Positions 47,746 to 60,180 are shown, numbered from the stretch's first letter. The stretch: 64,000 bases of DNA from Annona cherimola (GCA_030490835.1 CM059971.1:3232545-3296544); one strand, 5' to 3'. Notes: generated from the letters alone by a model not told the origin. Program-made: numbers and translations.

Positions 47746-48393
47746 TAATAAATTAAAATTAAAATTTGATCATCTATCTGAAAATTTTCAAAATCAGAAA
47801 TGCACAAGTTAATTTATTTGATGAAGGAAACGTTCTGAAAATATCTTCCATAATATAAAGAAATTTTCTTATATTTTTCATTTATAATATGAGAAAATTA
47901 ATTTTGAATATAATTTATATGAGAATTTGGGAAAATGAACAACATTAAATTGATTTATTTAGTATGATGGATAAGTATAAATATAAAATTTTTACCGTTT
48001 TAAGGTATTTTTATCTCTAATTATATATGAAATTGAGTTTTGTGCATTTGAGTTTGATAATTATAAATTGGAACTAAAGGTTTTTGTATTTACATTTTAG
48101 GCTTTCCATGTTTTCATTTGTTGCATTGGAGGCCTTGCTGATAATGGTTGTTAATGATAGGATCAGAAGTGCAATAAATAAAAATATTATGGGTTCTAAA
48201 ATGTAAATACAGAAGAAGTGCAATAAATAAAAATGTTATGGGTTCTAAAATGTAAATACAGAAATACCAAAGTTTAAAAATATAAATATGCAAACTTACA
48301 TGGTTTCTAATGCAAAAATAACCCTCACTCCACTATTTCTCTAGTTCTTCACGTGTGCCAACGCCAACACTGACTAGAACCGACTATCAGCAT

Positions 48394-48433
<40 letters not shown>

Positions 48434-49115
48434 AGTTACTATTTCTTGTTATCAAACAGAGACTAGCCAATCACGGGATCAGGTGGGTAAAAAGTAGTTA
48501 GCTAGTGTGCTAAATTTCCATTCATCAATGGCATATAATCTTGTCAACGCGTACGTGATAAGCTTATATATAGTCTTGGATCCTTGATCTTGTTGTATTC
48601 ATTGAGTTGTTTGTGCTTCAATATCATCACATTTCACCTTAATCTTTTTTCATATTTATGCTGTAAAAACAATTGTTATTACCACACTGAAAAGACAATT
48701 TTTCTACACCAAAATTTCCTAATTGAAATGATCCAATAATAATATAAATTAATTAATGATAATAAATGATTAATTTATAGTATCAAATGATTTAAGTGTC
48801 ATATTAGAGATAATTTATTTTAATTAGAAAAATTTTAGAGAGGTACAATTGTCTTTTTATTGAATAGATAACAGTTATTTTAACCGCGTTAGTTCAAAAA
48901 GAATTTGAGTTGAAATTTATGGGCGAGAATGAAATATTCTGCGTGCATGACGAATCAGAGATAAGTGTTTTGTTTTTCTTTTTATTATTTAGCTGTAAAG
49001 ACAAAACCATACATTTCTATTTGTCAGCGCATACACACGCTGGCCAACAGCACGAGCATGAACGAGCAGTGCACAAATGCTACCCCGCGCTCGCTACGCT
49101 CTTCGGACCACATTT
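47746..49115 (+). repeat. Upstream tandem array, unit 2 (1.37 kb)
   Basis: Starts AATAAATTAAAATTAAAAT right after the GGACCACATTTTT junction of unit 1 and ends at the same junction phrase. It lacks the central segment of unit 1. An approximately 47-bp internal duplication (AAATGTAAATACAGAAGAAG) lies at 48150-48260, shared with unit 3. Confidence 0.8.
48396..48432. repeat. Poly-T run of 37
   Basis: An uninterrupted T run at a position where units 1 and 3 have short T-rich sequence (near 46450 and 49753). It is an expanded homopolymer in unit 2 only, or the scar of a poly-A insertion; length is prone to sequencing error. Confidence 0.9.
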
Positions 49116-51054
49116 TTAATAAATTAAAATTAAAATTTGATAATCTGTATGAAAATTTTCAAAATCCGAAATGCACAAGTTAATTTATTTGATGAAGGAA
49201 ACGTTCTGAAAATATCTTTCATAACATAAAGAAATTTTCTTATATTTTTCTTTTATAATATGAGAAAATTAATTTTGAATATAATTTATATGAGAATTTG
49301 AGAAGATGAACAACATTAAATTGATTTATTTAGTATGATGGCTAAGTATAAATATAAAATTTTTACTGTTTTAAGGTATTTTATGAAACTGAGTTTTGTG
49401 CATTTGAGTTTGATAATTATAAATTGGAACTAAAGGTTTTTGTATTTACATGTTAGGCTTTCCATGTTTTCATTTGTTGCATTTGAGGCCTTGCTGATAA
49501 TGGTTGTTAATGGCAGGAAAAGAAGTGCAATAAATAAAAATGTTATGTGTTCTAAAATGTAAATACAGAAGAAGTGCAATAAATAAAAAATGTTATGGGT
49601 TCTAAAATGTAAATACAGAAATATCAAAGTTTAAAAATATAAATATGCAAACTTACATGGTTTCTAATGCAAAAATAACCCTCACTCCACTATTGCTCTA
49701 GTTCTTCACGCGTGCGCAACGCCAACACTGACTAGAACCGATTATCAGCTGTCTATTATTATTATTTAAGTTACTTTTTCTTGTTATCAAACAGAGACTA
49801 GCCAATCACGGGATCAGGTGGGTAAAAAGTAGCTAGTGTGCTAAATATCCATTCATCAATGGTATATAATCTTGTCAACGCGTACGTGATAAGATTACAT
49901 ATAGTCTTGGATCCTTCGTATGGTTGTATTCATTGAGTTGTTTGTGCTTAAATCTATTTTTTACACAAACTGTATTTACGCCTATGATTTAAAATTATTG
50001 CAAATGTACTTATGATATTGAAAATATTTGTAATTATGCCTATGATAAGCATCAATTTTTTAGTTTTTATAAAAAGGTGTGATTTTTTGCAACGGGACGC
50101 ATGGGGGCATCCATTCATTCGATCATAAAATGGTTTTTTATTTTTTTTAGTTTTTCATCATCTATTTAGTAATAATATTTTAGATAGCTTAAATGTTGAA
50201 AATATTACTTAAAAATTGATATTTAGTATTAAATTATTTTATTATATTGATTTTGTACATTTATAGATAAAGCTCATATACAATGATATTAAACGAATAA
50301 AATGGTTTACATGACAATAGTAGTGATGTTGAATATAATAGATATAGTAGATTTTTCATCAATCATAAAAAAAATTATAAATAGAGGAAGTTACATAAAA
50401 ATAGGATTTCATAAAAACAGTTCCATGTAAGAAAATGAAGGCAATAATTAACAGAAAAGTGCTAATAATAATAATAATAATATCATCGTCATCATCATTA
50501 AAGAGAATTCCTTTTATACCTACAATGTTTACTCTTATTTTCTATATACCTCACGAAATTTAATAAATTCCTGTTATCTTATCATATTTCACCCTATATT
50601 TCTTTCATATTCACGCTATAAAATAGTTATTACTATCTTATTAAAAAAATAATTTTGTTTCATTAAAAAATTCCTAACTGAAACGATTCGGCCATACTAT
50701 GACTCAATTGATGATGATAAATTATTAATTTATAGTATTCAATTAGAGAAATTTTAGAAAAAATAAAATCATCTAAAAGTATAATCTTCTTTCTATTGAA
50801 ATAGATAACGAACTATTTTGACGATGTCAGTATCAAAAGAATTTAGAATTATGGGATAAGAGAATGAAAGTGTACGAGAAATTAAAGATAAATGTTGTCG
50901 GCATAAAATAAAATTTTTCTTATTATTGTTTAGCTGACAAGACAACCATACATTTCTATTTGTTAGAGCGTACCCACACGCGGGCGAACAGCACGAGCAT
51001 GAACCAGCAGCGCACAAATGCTACGACGCGCTCGCCACGCTCTTCGGACCACGC
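49116..51054 (+). repeat. Upstream tandem array, unit 3; merges into the receptor kinase promoter
   Basis: Matches unit 2 closely to about 49950, then carries its own central part with a family B piece (50160-50425). It rejoins unit 1 at about 50485 and ends with GCTCGCCACGCTCTTCGGACC 40-50 bases before the TATA box. Thus the distal promoter of the gene at 51198 is the last of three serial copies. Confidence 0.75.
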
Positions 51055-51092
51055 TTGTCACGGTCCTTTGCTCAATGCCATTATAAGGGTAT

Positions 51093-51100
51093 TATATAAA
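51093..51100 (+). promoter_or_regulatory. TATA box of the receptor kinase gene
   Basis: TATATAAA lies 98 bases before the start codon. A CT-rich 5'UTR (CGCTCTCTCTCCCTTTCTTT) begins about 30-40 bases downstream, placing transcription start near 51125-51135 and giving a leader of about 70 bases. Confidence 0.65.
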
Positions 51101-51197
51101 GCAGCGCCGGAATTTCCACGCAGTGCTCTTCTCGCTCGCGCTCTCTCTCCCTTTCTTTGTCAGACCAAACCAGACCGACTCAGAAAAAGAGAAAGTG

Positions 51198-53708
51198 ATG
51201 CGGATTTATCTGCCTCTCTTTCTCTTCCTTTCTCTCCTTGCTTTCTTCTTCCCTCTCTCGCTCTCCGTCTCCACCGACGGTTCCACACTCCTCTCCTTCA
51301 AAGCATCCACCATCGATCCCTACAACGCTCTCTCCTCCTGGTCCGACGCCACCGACCCTTGCGCTTCCGCCGCCTGGCACGGCGTCTCCTGCCATGGAAA
51401 CCGAGTCGTGCGACTCGTCCTCAACGGACTGGCCCTCCAGGGCCCCATCCAACCCCTCCTCCAGCTCCCCCAGCTCCGCCTCCTAAGCCTCCACCGCAAC
51501 AACCTCACATCCACCACCCTCCCCCTCGACGTCTCCCCATGGACCAACATCAAGCTCCTCTACCTCTCCCACAACCACCTCTCTGGCCCATTCCCCGCTG
51601 GACTCACCCAGCTCCTCCGCCTCCGCCGTCTCGACCTCTCCGTGAACCGCTTCGTCGGCCACTTTCCCTCAGAGATGAACCAGCTCCCGCATTTGCTCAC
51701 CCTCCGCCTCGAACGCAACGCCTTCACCGGCACGCTCGCCGATTTCCCCCAAATCCTTGTGGATTTCAACGTATCCGGGAACCAGCTTGTGGGGCGAATC
51801 CCCCACTCTCTCTCTCGATTTCCCGACTCGTCATTCGCCGGGAATCAGAACCTGTGCGGGAGGCCCCTGCAGGACACGTGTTCGGCGAAAGTCGTCAAGA
51901 GCGATCCAATGCCGATTCCGGTGTCTGGGCACCGGCGGAGGGTGGGCGGGAAGATGGTGATGGCGATTGTGGTGACGGACGCCGCTGCCGTGTGTTTGAT
52001 CACGGGGGTCTTCGTTTACTGCTGCTGGAGGAGGCGGCGGCAGCGGCAGAGGCAGCGGAGAAGGCAGCAGGGAGAGAAGGAGGAGAAAGCGAGGAAGAAG
52101 AACATTGGGGTGGTGGTGGTTGGGGCGGAGGCGAAGAAAGAGGAAGAGAAGATGGTGTTCTTCGAAGGGTGCGAGGGATTCGAGGGGGTGGAGGATCTGC
52201 TGAGGGCGTCGGCAGAGATGCTGGGGAAGGGATGCGTGGGGTCGACGTATAAGGCGGTGGTGGAAGGAGGAGGAAAGGAGGTCGTGGTGAAGAGGGTGAG
52301 GGAGAAGGGGAGGAAGAAGTTGGGAGATGGGAAGGTGGTGGATGGGCTGATGAGGGAGATCGGACGGCTGAGAGACGCCAATGTGGTGGGCCTGAGAGCG
52401 TACTACTGGTCCAAGGACGAGATGCTGCTGGTGTACGATTACATGCACAACGGTAGCCTGCATTCCCTGCTACAAGGTCAGTACTCTTGTCCTTTTCTCC
52501 AATTTTATACACGTGTCAGTTCCTTTTTCTTCCCTGAGTCCGTTTCTTATCCGCCCTCGGGGGCCCCAAAAAAAATATATATATATATTTTTATTATTTT
52601 ATACGTAGGTGGTCCCACTTAGATTTCATCAGGTGAAAATTGGCATATTTTAAAAATTAATTTAATATTATTCTATTTTGATTTTTGATAACAAAAAAGG
52701 TATAGATTCATGCAACTATTTTTTTAATTTTAACAGTTAAAGTAAAATATTAAATAAATTCATTAATCATCAAAAATCACATATACGAAAAATAAATAAA
52801 TTTAAAATTTTTATTGGACCACCTGATAGGGCGTATAAAATGGAATGATTTCTTTTAATAAAAAAAACTGTGATAATTGATAACTAGTAGTTTGGGGAAA
52901 ATAAATAACACTAGGAATGATTAATGTGTATATTTAAAAATAAGTGGATGATTAATAAAACAATTACTTAGGCAACAAGTAAAGTTATGTAAGGTTATTT
53001 GCATAAGGTAATGGGCAATGATTCAATGCAACTTTTTTTTAAAATATTTTTTTCATTTAAAACGATTTGTTTGTTTTTATTCATTTATGATGCTGGAAAT
53101 TCATGTAAATTTTCAATTTACATATAATATATATCATGTATTACTTTCATAATTTAGAAGTAAATTCCAATCAAAATGAATTATATTATCGTGAATTATA
53201 CAAATATATAGTATTAGTAAATAATTTAAATTTGAAGAATATTTTAAAATAAAGTTTAGGGGATGCATTTAGCACACTCTGCAATTTGCTTGCATTTGGT
53301 AAGGTTAAATTAGTATATTAAATAGTTTTAAAAATATAAATAGTATTGCAAAAATATGGATGATTGTAATAGGAAATGGAAAATGTTAAATAATTATAAA
53401 ATAATACGTACGAGAATTTTAAAAAATTGCAATTAAAAATTTCGCAAGTCAATCAATTCCATTATGACTACGACTAGAGGCATTGCTCATCAGGCCCACT
53501 AAAAGTCTCAAAAAAACCGCATATCGCGGTCACGGTTTCCCACCTCCGTACCAGCATATCTTTGCCAGATCCCCTCATCTTTCGTTTAAAGGAAATTCGA
53601 GTAGGCCTGTTCGGAGTACATGAAATGAAAGAACATGTTGAGATTTCTCATTTAAACATTTGTTTTTCTCGTTCCTGTTCAATCTATCATTTTTCAATGC
53701 ACAGGACC

Positions 53709-53764
<56 letters not shown>

Positions 53765-55408
53765 TTACATTTACTGTACTACAATTTCCATTTGCAATAT
53801 AATGTTTTTATTTCACAATATACAAAATTCGTCCACATCCACCTCCTTACTCTCTTTCGGTATAAAATTACTTACAATTATGGTATGTTTGGAAAAAGGA
53901 AAAAGTAAAATAAAAAAATTATAAGTATTTTATTTTTTTAATATAATTTAGTATCTCGATTATTTAACTAACTTTTTTATTATTGTGAGTATGTTTGAAA
54001 AGTAATAAAATTTTTAGAAGAAAAGTTTTTGATACAAAAAAATGACATAATATGATATAAATAATAATTAGAAATAAATAGAATTTAGTTAAAATATATA
54101 AGTTAGGTGTATGAACAGTTGTATTCAAATTATTAAAAAGTGAGGTAATAATGTAAGAAAATATGAAAAATTATTAAAAAATAGAGTAGTAATCGAAAGT
54201 GGAAAGTTTTAAATTAAAATTTTGAATATAGATATTAATTTGTATTATATTTAAGCTTTAAGATATTCTCAAAGACAACGCGTTTTAATAAATTAAACTG
54301 TTACCAAATGTGAGAAGTGAAACTCTCACAAAAAAGGAGAGAAATAAAATCTCCCATGCACATGTTGGGAATCGAATACCCGACTTCACCGAAACAGGCC
54401 ATAAGTGTTACTACCTGGGTAAACCCTTGGTGGCAACGCTGATTTGAAATTTTGAATATGGATATTAATGTGTTTGCCGATTCTTAATTTTGATGGTTTG
54501 ATTTCTGGAGATCAGTAAATGTCGAAAGACTTCGTCCTTCCTCTCCAACCCTCCTACACTCATTTTCCATTCTTAATTTATGGACATTAATGTGTTTGAT
54601 GATTCTTAATTTTGATGGTTTGGTTTCTGGACAACCATAAATGTCGAAAGAATTCGTCCTCCCTCTCCCACACTCATTTTTCATTCTTAATTATGATTTT
54701 TGACTCAATAAATTGCGGTTGTATTGTATTGGTATAGGCAACAGAGGTCCAGGAAGAACTCCCTTGGACTGGACAACGAGGCTGAAACTCGCATCTGGGG
54801 CTGCCAAGGGCCTCGCCTTCCTCCACGCAGCCTGCGAACCGAAGCTCGCCCATGGGCACCTAACCTCCTCCAACATCTTAGTCGATCAGAATGGCACTGC
54901 ATGCATTGCCGATTTCGCTCTTCACCCCCTCATTTCTCCACTGTCACCACCATACTCATCGCCCCACAAAGCCTACATGGCCCCAGAGTTCCGCGACGTC
55001 TGTGGCAGCGGCCGGAGAGCGTCGGAGAAGGGCGACGTGTATAGCTTTGGAGTAATTCTGCTGGAGATCCTAACAGGGAGGATGGCAGCACAGGAAGACA
55101 CAGAGGAAGAGCTTGTGACGTGGGTCCGGGATCAGGCAGGGAAGGGAGCAACCGCAGAAGTGTTTGATCTGGAGCTGATGAGGTACAAGGAGATGGAGGA
55201 AGAGATGGTGGCACTCTTACAAGTGGCATTGCTTTGCTTGGAACCAATTGCCAAGGAGCGGCCTAAGATGGGTGTGGTGCACAAGATGATAGAGGATGTA
55301 AGGGCGAGGGGACGGGGAACTGAAGGGCAGCAATCTCCATCTGCTAACGATCTCTCCTCCAATTCCTCGCCTTACCTTTCTGACACACCCACCCAAACCA
55401 GCAACTAA
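51198..55408 (+). CDS. LRR receptor-like kinase, LRR-III type, predicted pseudokinase (649 aa, 2 exons)
   Basis: Exon 1 is 51198-52476 and exon 2 is 54738-55408. The CAAG|GTCAGT donor and TATAG|GC acceptor rebuild one Gly codon (residue 427) in frame. The in-frame sequence upstream of 51198 belongs to the leader; the start chosen gives a clean signal peptide. Domains: signal peptide 1-25; LRRNT with W48 and C55/C65; about six LRRs 70-211; Cys pair 220/228; membrane segment 253-277 followed by an Arg/Gln-rich stretch; kinase fold about 327-617. The phrase DLLRASAEMLGKG (333-345) is typical of the LRR-III subfamily, and HSLLQGNRGPGRTPLDWTTR (422-441) matches what I remember of Arabidopsis At1g68400 and PXC1. 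K365 and E387 are present, and APE is at 508-510. The catalytic HRD is HGH (465-467) with Thr for the following Lys, and DFG is DFA (485-487). Catalysis is therefore unlikely; such receptors act as co-receptors or scaffolds at the plasma membrane. Ligand unknown. Exons are GC-rich, unlike all flanking DNA. Confidence 0.93.
53709..53765. repeat. ATT trinucleotide microsatellite, about 19 units
   Basis: Perfect TTA/ATT run inside the receptor kinase intron; likely to vary in length between individuals. Apparent poly-Leu or poly-Ile open frames over it are artefacts. Confidence 0.95.
54340..54425 (-). mobile_element. tRNA-like SINE head, intronic
   Basis: On the minus strand GGTATTCGATTCC (54368-54380) approximates a B box, preceded about 30 bases upstream by TAGTAACACTTATGG, a weak A-box candidate. 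It is followed by ATGGGAGATTTTATTTC. It differs from the 13/29/45-kb family. Boundaries are unknown. Confidence 0.4.
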
Positions 55409-57711
55409 TTGCAACTTTCTCCCCGGCTGCTGATTCCTATGCAATCATTCAATAATTGTGTATGTGCCGAGTCTCAATATATGTAAGTGGTTTGTGCCTT
55501 TTTCTCCTTTTTTTTTTCAGAATTTTGTTTGCATTTTTAGGTAGACCCATATGTATTTAATTCATATAGAGAAATTTACTATTTTTATATTTTTTAGGTG
55601 TATATTTTAATAGTTTTAAAAATCAACAATTTTCACCACCGTTATGGGACGAAAACTATTGATTTTTTAAATTATCTAAAATACGCGAAAATACAAAAAT
55701 GTTAAATTTTGGTAGTACTAAAAAAATATTATATGTGAGCTCAAGAAAATGGAATGAAAGTTTTTGAAAAACGGAAAGAAATGACTCGAAAACCTATACG
55801 CATTGAGGCTCGTTGATGTGCATGCATTGAATCATCACCATTATTACCCTGTCGCATATATAAATAATATGTCATAATGGCCCAATTTCGTACCCCTGCC
55901 ATTCTAGCATATGTTTCTTTCAATTCTTTACTAGCTGTGTAAGTTATTTTATCTCCAATGGGTCAGCGTAGTTATTTTGTGCGCAGATGTTTGATATTAT
56001 GAGAAATACAAGGGCAATTATCAAAAAAAAAAAAGAAAAAAAGAATAGCAAACGTGCTCATTCTGAATCATATCAGGTTGGCTGGGATGAGATGAGATGA
56101 GATGGGAGTGGCAACCTTTGGGTTGCATTTTTTCAACCACTACCAAACAATCAAACAATACTTTTGACCCAAACTATCTGTAGATTGGAACACAATTAGG
56201 GCCAGTTTGGGGACTTGCATTCCTGAGATGAGACAGACCTTCAAACCCCAAACGATGCACGATCAAGAGTACGCGTAGAATCCTATTACTGTGCATCAGC
56301 ATTAGCCAGACATGGATATAACACAGCCAGTTACACTTGTGGTCCAGTTGGTAGCCGATGAAAGTAAAAGTAAAATTTCCCTTTCTACATATATTTCAAT
56401 CTACTTTGACACCTTAGTTAACTATCTTACTTTGTCTATTATCTTTTTATAAAGCGAGGTTAGTGCAAATGGATGCAAAAATTCATTTTCTATTTTTAAA
56501 ATTTTTTTTATAAAATCGTTAATCTGGATGTGTTTAATCTATAAATTAAGTTTTACTATTTTGGAGCTATATATATGTATTTATTTATATTTAAAAAGGG
56601 AATATTTTTGTCACATATATATATTTAGATGAAAAATTTTATAAAAATTGTCAAAAATATAAAAATGGGTTTTACCTCTAGTTATACTCAAGTTTCAATG
56701 CCATCGAGTGCATTAAATTAAGACCCTTACATTTTAGCTTTTTTTAAATCCTTCCAAGGAGCTGTGTTATCCATTTATTCTTTTTGTTCTTAAATCTTAA
56801 TTGCTGCCCTTAAATTTTTTTCGATTTTGTCCAACTAAAAAAAAAAATTTATTTTACCCATGCAACTACCACATCTTTCTTTCCCTTTCTTAATTTTTTT
56901 CTATTTCCACTCTTACTTTTGGGTCCCCTTTAGTGCCGTCAAAAGCTTAAAAAAAAATCGCACTCCTTCTTACACACCTTTAAATATATTTTGATATTTT
57001 GATTATTTAAATACCTTATGTTTGTCTGCCTTTGCATTTTTTCCATCTTCTATTACCCCTAATTGTTACTCTTATCATATTAAATCAGTTTGTCTCTTTT
57101 CATTTATTTATTTCTATCTGCACTTTTCACCTTTACTTCAACCACTTCACACTCTGCATCTTGCCAAAAGGACCCGTTATATTTGGGAGAGGGTTTTAAA
57201 TTTTCAATGGGCCAAGGCCAGCACGGATTTTGTCAGTTATTGAGGTATTCATAATGATATTTGGCTGCAAGTAAGAGAGAAGATACTGGCCCATCTTCAT
57301 CTTTTTGGCCGGCACTCTTGGCACGTATCGAACTAGGATTCTGGGTTAATTTGGCTTTTTATCTTTTGGCACCCATTCCAATGAGAACACGTAAGCCCCT
57401 CAAATCTCCATCTAAAAATGTGAAACGGTCCTCAGAAAACGCATCTGCATATAGTTCCCTTAATTTCATGAGATTTACACTTTTGGGTTGTATTTAGTTT
57501 GGCATAGAAGTTTTCAACTGAAGCTTTTCAATTAAAAGCTTTGGTAATTATTATATTTTTTAATTATTTCTTCATATTTTCATATATGAATCGACATATT
57601 TTTAATCATTCTCACGCAATTGTCAATACAAGTAACATTGCCATATTTTTAATCATTTTCACGCAATTGTCAATACAAATAACATATTTATTTTAACTTT
57701 GAGGATATTTA
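55409..57711. other. 3' flank of the receptor kinase gene; otherwise no gene
   Basis: A possible poly-A signal, AATAAT, lies at 55451-55456, about 45 bases after the stop. Further on the DNA is AT-rich. 56460-56700 has foldback-like AAGTTTTACTATTTT phrases. 56200-56260 carries a GGCCAGTTTGGGGA/TCAAACCCCAAACGA inverted pair that may bound a tiny element. 57490-57700 resembles family C. Confidence 0.45.
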
Positions 57712-58180
57712 TATGAAACCTCTTTTCTATATAGCCGCTTTCATTTTCAATATCTAGATGGTTGATATAAATTTACTTTATCTATTATATTTAGTATCAC
57801 TTATATTATTGTGGAAACTCTTTCACTGTCTATGGGCCCCATCTTCAAATAAGCAAAATCAACGTATTAAAAAATTTAAAACTAAATATCAATTTTTAAG
57901 TAGTATTTTCAACATCTAAATTATATAAAATATCAATATTACATGGATAAATGATTCTATAAAGTATTATTATTTTCTAATATATATATATAAATGAATC
58001 TAAGCATTTTCCCTAATTTACACATGAATGTACTTATTTTTTAGCAAATGTAGCCTATGCGCATATTTAATTTGAATGGAACTTAAGCTCCTAGTTAAAC
58101 AAATGACTTTAAATATAATGAATGGATTGAATTTTCGATCAAGTATCGTAATCTTAAATTTTGAAAAGGTTCTATGGAAC
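57712..58180. repeat. MITE, family B, about 0.47 kb
   Basis: Left end TATGAAACCTCTTTTC and right end, read inward, CCATAGAACCTTTTC. Long sub-terminal pairing: left ACTTTATCTATTATATTTAG against right CTTTAAATATAATGAATGG. The body shares ACATGGATAAATGATTCTAT with 43675-44172. Confidence 0.65.
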
Positions 58181-58199
58181 AACCAACCCGATTATATAG

Positions 58200-60085
58200 A
58201 AGCGAACCCCTTTTAACTTTATTCTCTTTATAACTCATCATTACTCTTATCATATTACATTATATTCAATCAATTTGAAAACTTTAACATAAAATTTTTT
58301 TTATTAAAAAGTTTTATCCTCAGCTAAGCACACCCTTTTATTTTTTAGGTTCCATATTTGCTGTAGACGACTTACAGTTCTAAAATCAAATAATTTTTGT
58401 CCCGCGTGTTCCCAGGTTAGATTGTAAGTAAATAGGATGAGGAGATAGCATATCCTGTTTCCAACCAAAAAAAAAACTTATTTTTTCATTTCCCATCTAA
58501 CATTTTCTAATCTCCATATACTTTATTCATTTTCGATACAACTTTTTTCATTTTTAATACACATATTTCCCCACATCTTCATCCCACTTTCATCCAATCT
58601 GATTCATGAACAGAAAACTTAACATTGTTAAATTTCCTTGAAATGATCAAAATACCCTTTGTTTGATTTCATCCATAACTTAAAGGGACTATCCTACTTG
58701 GTTGAAAAAAGCCACCTTTTAATGGATTTTTTTTGTTGCTAAAATGCATTTTAAATTTTAAGTAAAACGATTTAGTAAGATATAAAAGGGCATTTTGGTA
58801 GTTAAAAATGTAACGGTGTCATGGTTTTATGTTAGTGAGGGACCAAAACTAAAGTCTGCTTTCAATATGAAACTTTAAGGCTAAAAGTACAAATTTCATG
58901 AAGGTGAGAGACCTATGTTACGTGCCTTGCAAATTTACAGCTACGATTACCAAAATGATCAGTCAAAACTGCAATGAAAATAATAGCAATTTCAAAACCT
59001 ATAATAATGAAAGTAATAACATCATTACAGCTTTAACAGGATTTGCGTTTTTGAGAAATGCACATCTAGCATTGTGAAACTGAGCATAATTTGGTATTAT
59101 AGATAAGGAGTGAAGAAGTGAGACAAAAAATATTCGTAAGAGTGATGAGATATAATTAAGGCAAAACGAAAGTAAATAAAATACTTATGTGATAAAATGA
59201 TTAAAATATAGAAATAAAAATGAGAAAAATATACTACTGTTGTAGTAAGAACACAAATCATTATTTTGAAAAATGCATGAAAAGATATGAAAAAAATGTA
59301 TTTCCGACCCACTCTTGTTATTAAATGGTGCCGAAGTTGAAAAAACAGCGAGGTCTAATATAAACAAAAATAAACAAATAAAAACAATATGGATGATCCA
59401 TCCAAGGAAAATGGGTGAGAAGTCACACTTCCACGATTCATACCCAAAAAGGGGGTAATCCTCATGCTCTCCTGAGCGTGGAGGGCTACGTTTGAAACAA
59501 CTAACAGCTATGACACAACTAAGAGATTTATATAGCATCATAGCAAGGACAACTTATTCTAAGATCCACAATTCAAAGAGCTAACTACAAAAGCACAATT
59601 CCATATAGCCTCCCATAAATTGGAAGATCAGCAGGCAACCATAAAAAAACATTGTTTAAAATTTTTAAATATTTGTTTATACGTGTAGGATCCATTTGGG
59701 TTTTGCATCTTGTGAAATTTGTCGATTTTTTGAATTTGTTGATTTCTTTTTTAATTTTTGAAAATCAACGAAAGAAGGTGGATACATGCATCCATAGTGG
59801 AAGATTCAGGTTGGGTCAACACATGTATAAAACAAAATTTCCTTTTGCACAATTTAAGGGTGATATATAAGAACCGGACCCCTGCAAAAGAATCAAATAT
59901 GTAGAGCATTTGTTTGTCCCCTACTGCTGCGAGCTTCTGAGTCCTAACATTTGTTCAAGTTATTTTCAGCTCTTCACATGAAAAATTGTTTTCAGGACTC
60001 AGATAGTTGTATATAATGTCCAGGCTCATCTAAGTGTTTAGCTACAGATACATTGTGTGGAAGAAACCACTCCCAGATTTCACCC
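58200..60085. other. No recognised gene; one open minus-strand stretch
   Basis: AT-rich. On the minus strand 59541 down to 59185 stays open for 118 codons. The first third has balanced composition (CVIAVSCFKRSPPRSGEHED, then PLFGYESWKCDFSP) and the rest is hydrophobic and Phe-rich. It could be a terminal exon or chance. I recognise no family, so it is not called as a gene. Confidence 0.35.
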
Positions 60086-60124
60086 AAAAAAAGAAGAAGA
60101 AGAAGAAGAAGAAAAAAAAAAAAG
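60086..60124. repeat. AAG trinucleotide run with poly-A
   Basis: About eight AAG units followed by 12 A. It lies in what would be the 3'UTR of the minus-strand frame at 60181-60369. Confidence 0.9.
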
Positions 60125-60180
60125 AATTACAGTACAACTCTTTCCATGAAAGTTGATTGCAGTATCAATAGCTTTCAGAC

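Larger units (their letters stand above)
52477..54737 (+). other. Single intron of the receptor kinase gene (2261 bp)
   Basis: Phase 1 intron, GT...AG, between the kinase N-lobe/hinge and the segment before the catalytic loop, a usual position in this subfamily. It is AT-rich and contains an ATT microsatellite, a SINE-like head and a partial family C element (53884-54240). A direct repeat of about 110 bp (54467-54570 and 54590-54690, TTCTTAATTTTGATGGTTTG) lies just before the acceptor. Confidence 0.85.

Noticed and set aside
50960..52252. 430-codon frame overlapping receptor kinase exon 1 in another frame, and the minus-strand frames at 51831-52512
   Set aside because: Shadows of the GC-rich exon: Pro/Arg/His-rich and without motifs, while the true frame has signal peptide, LRRs, membrane segment and kinase lobe.
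53562..53924. Open frames with poly-Leu or poly-Ile
   Set aside because: Translation of the ATT microsatellite in an intron.
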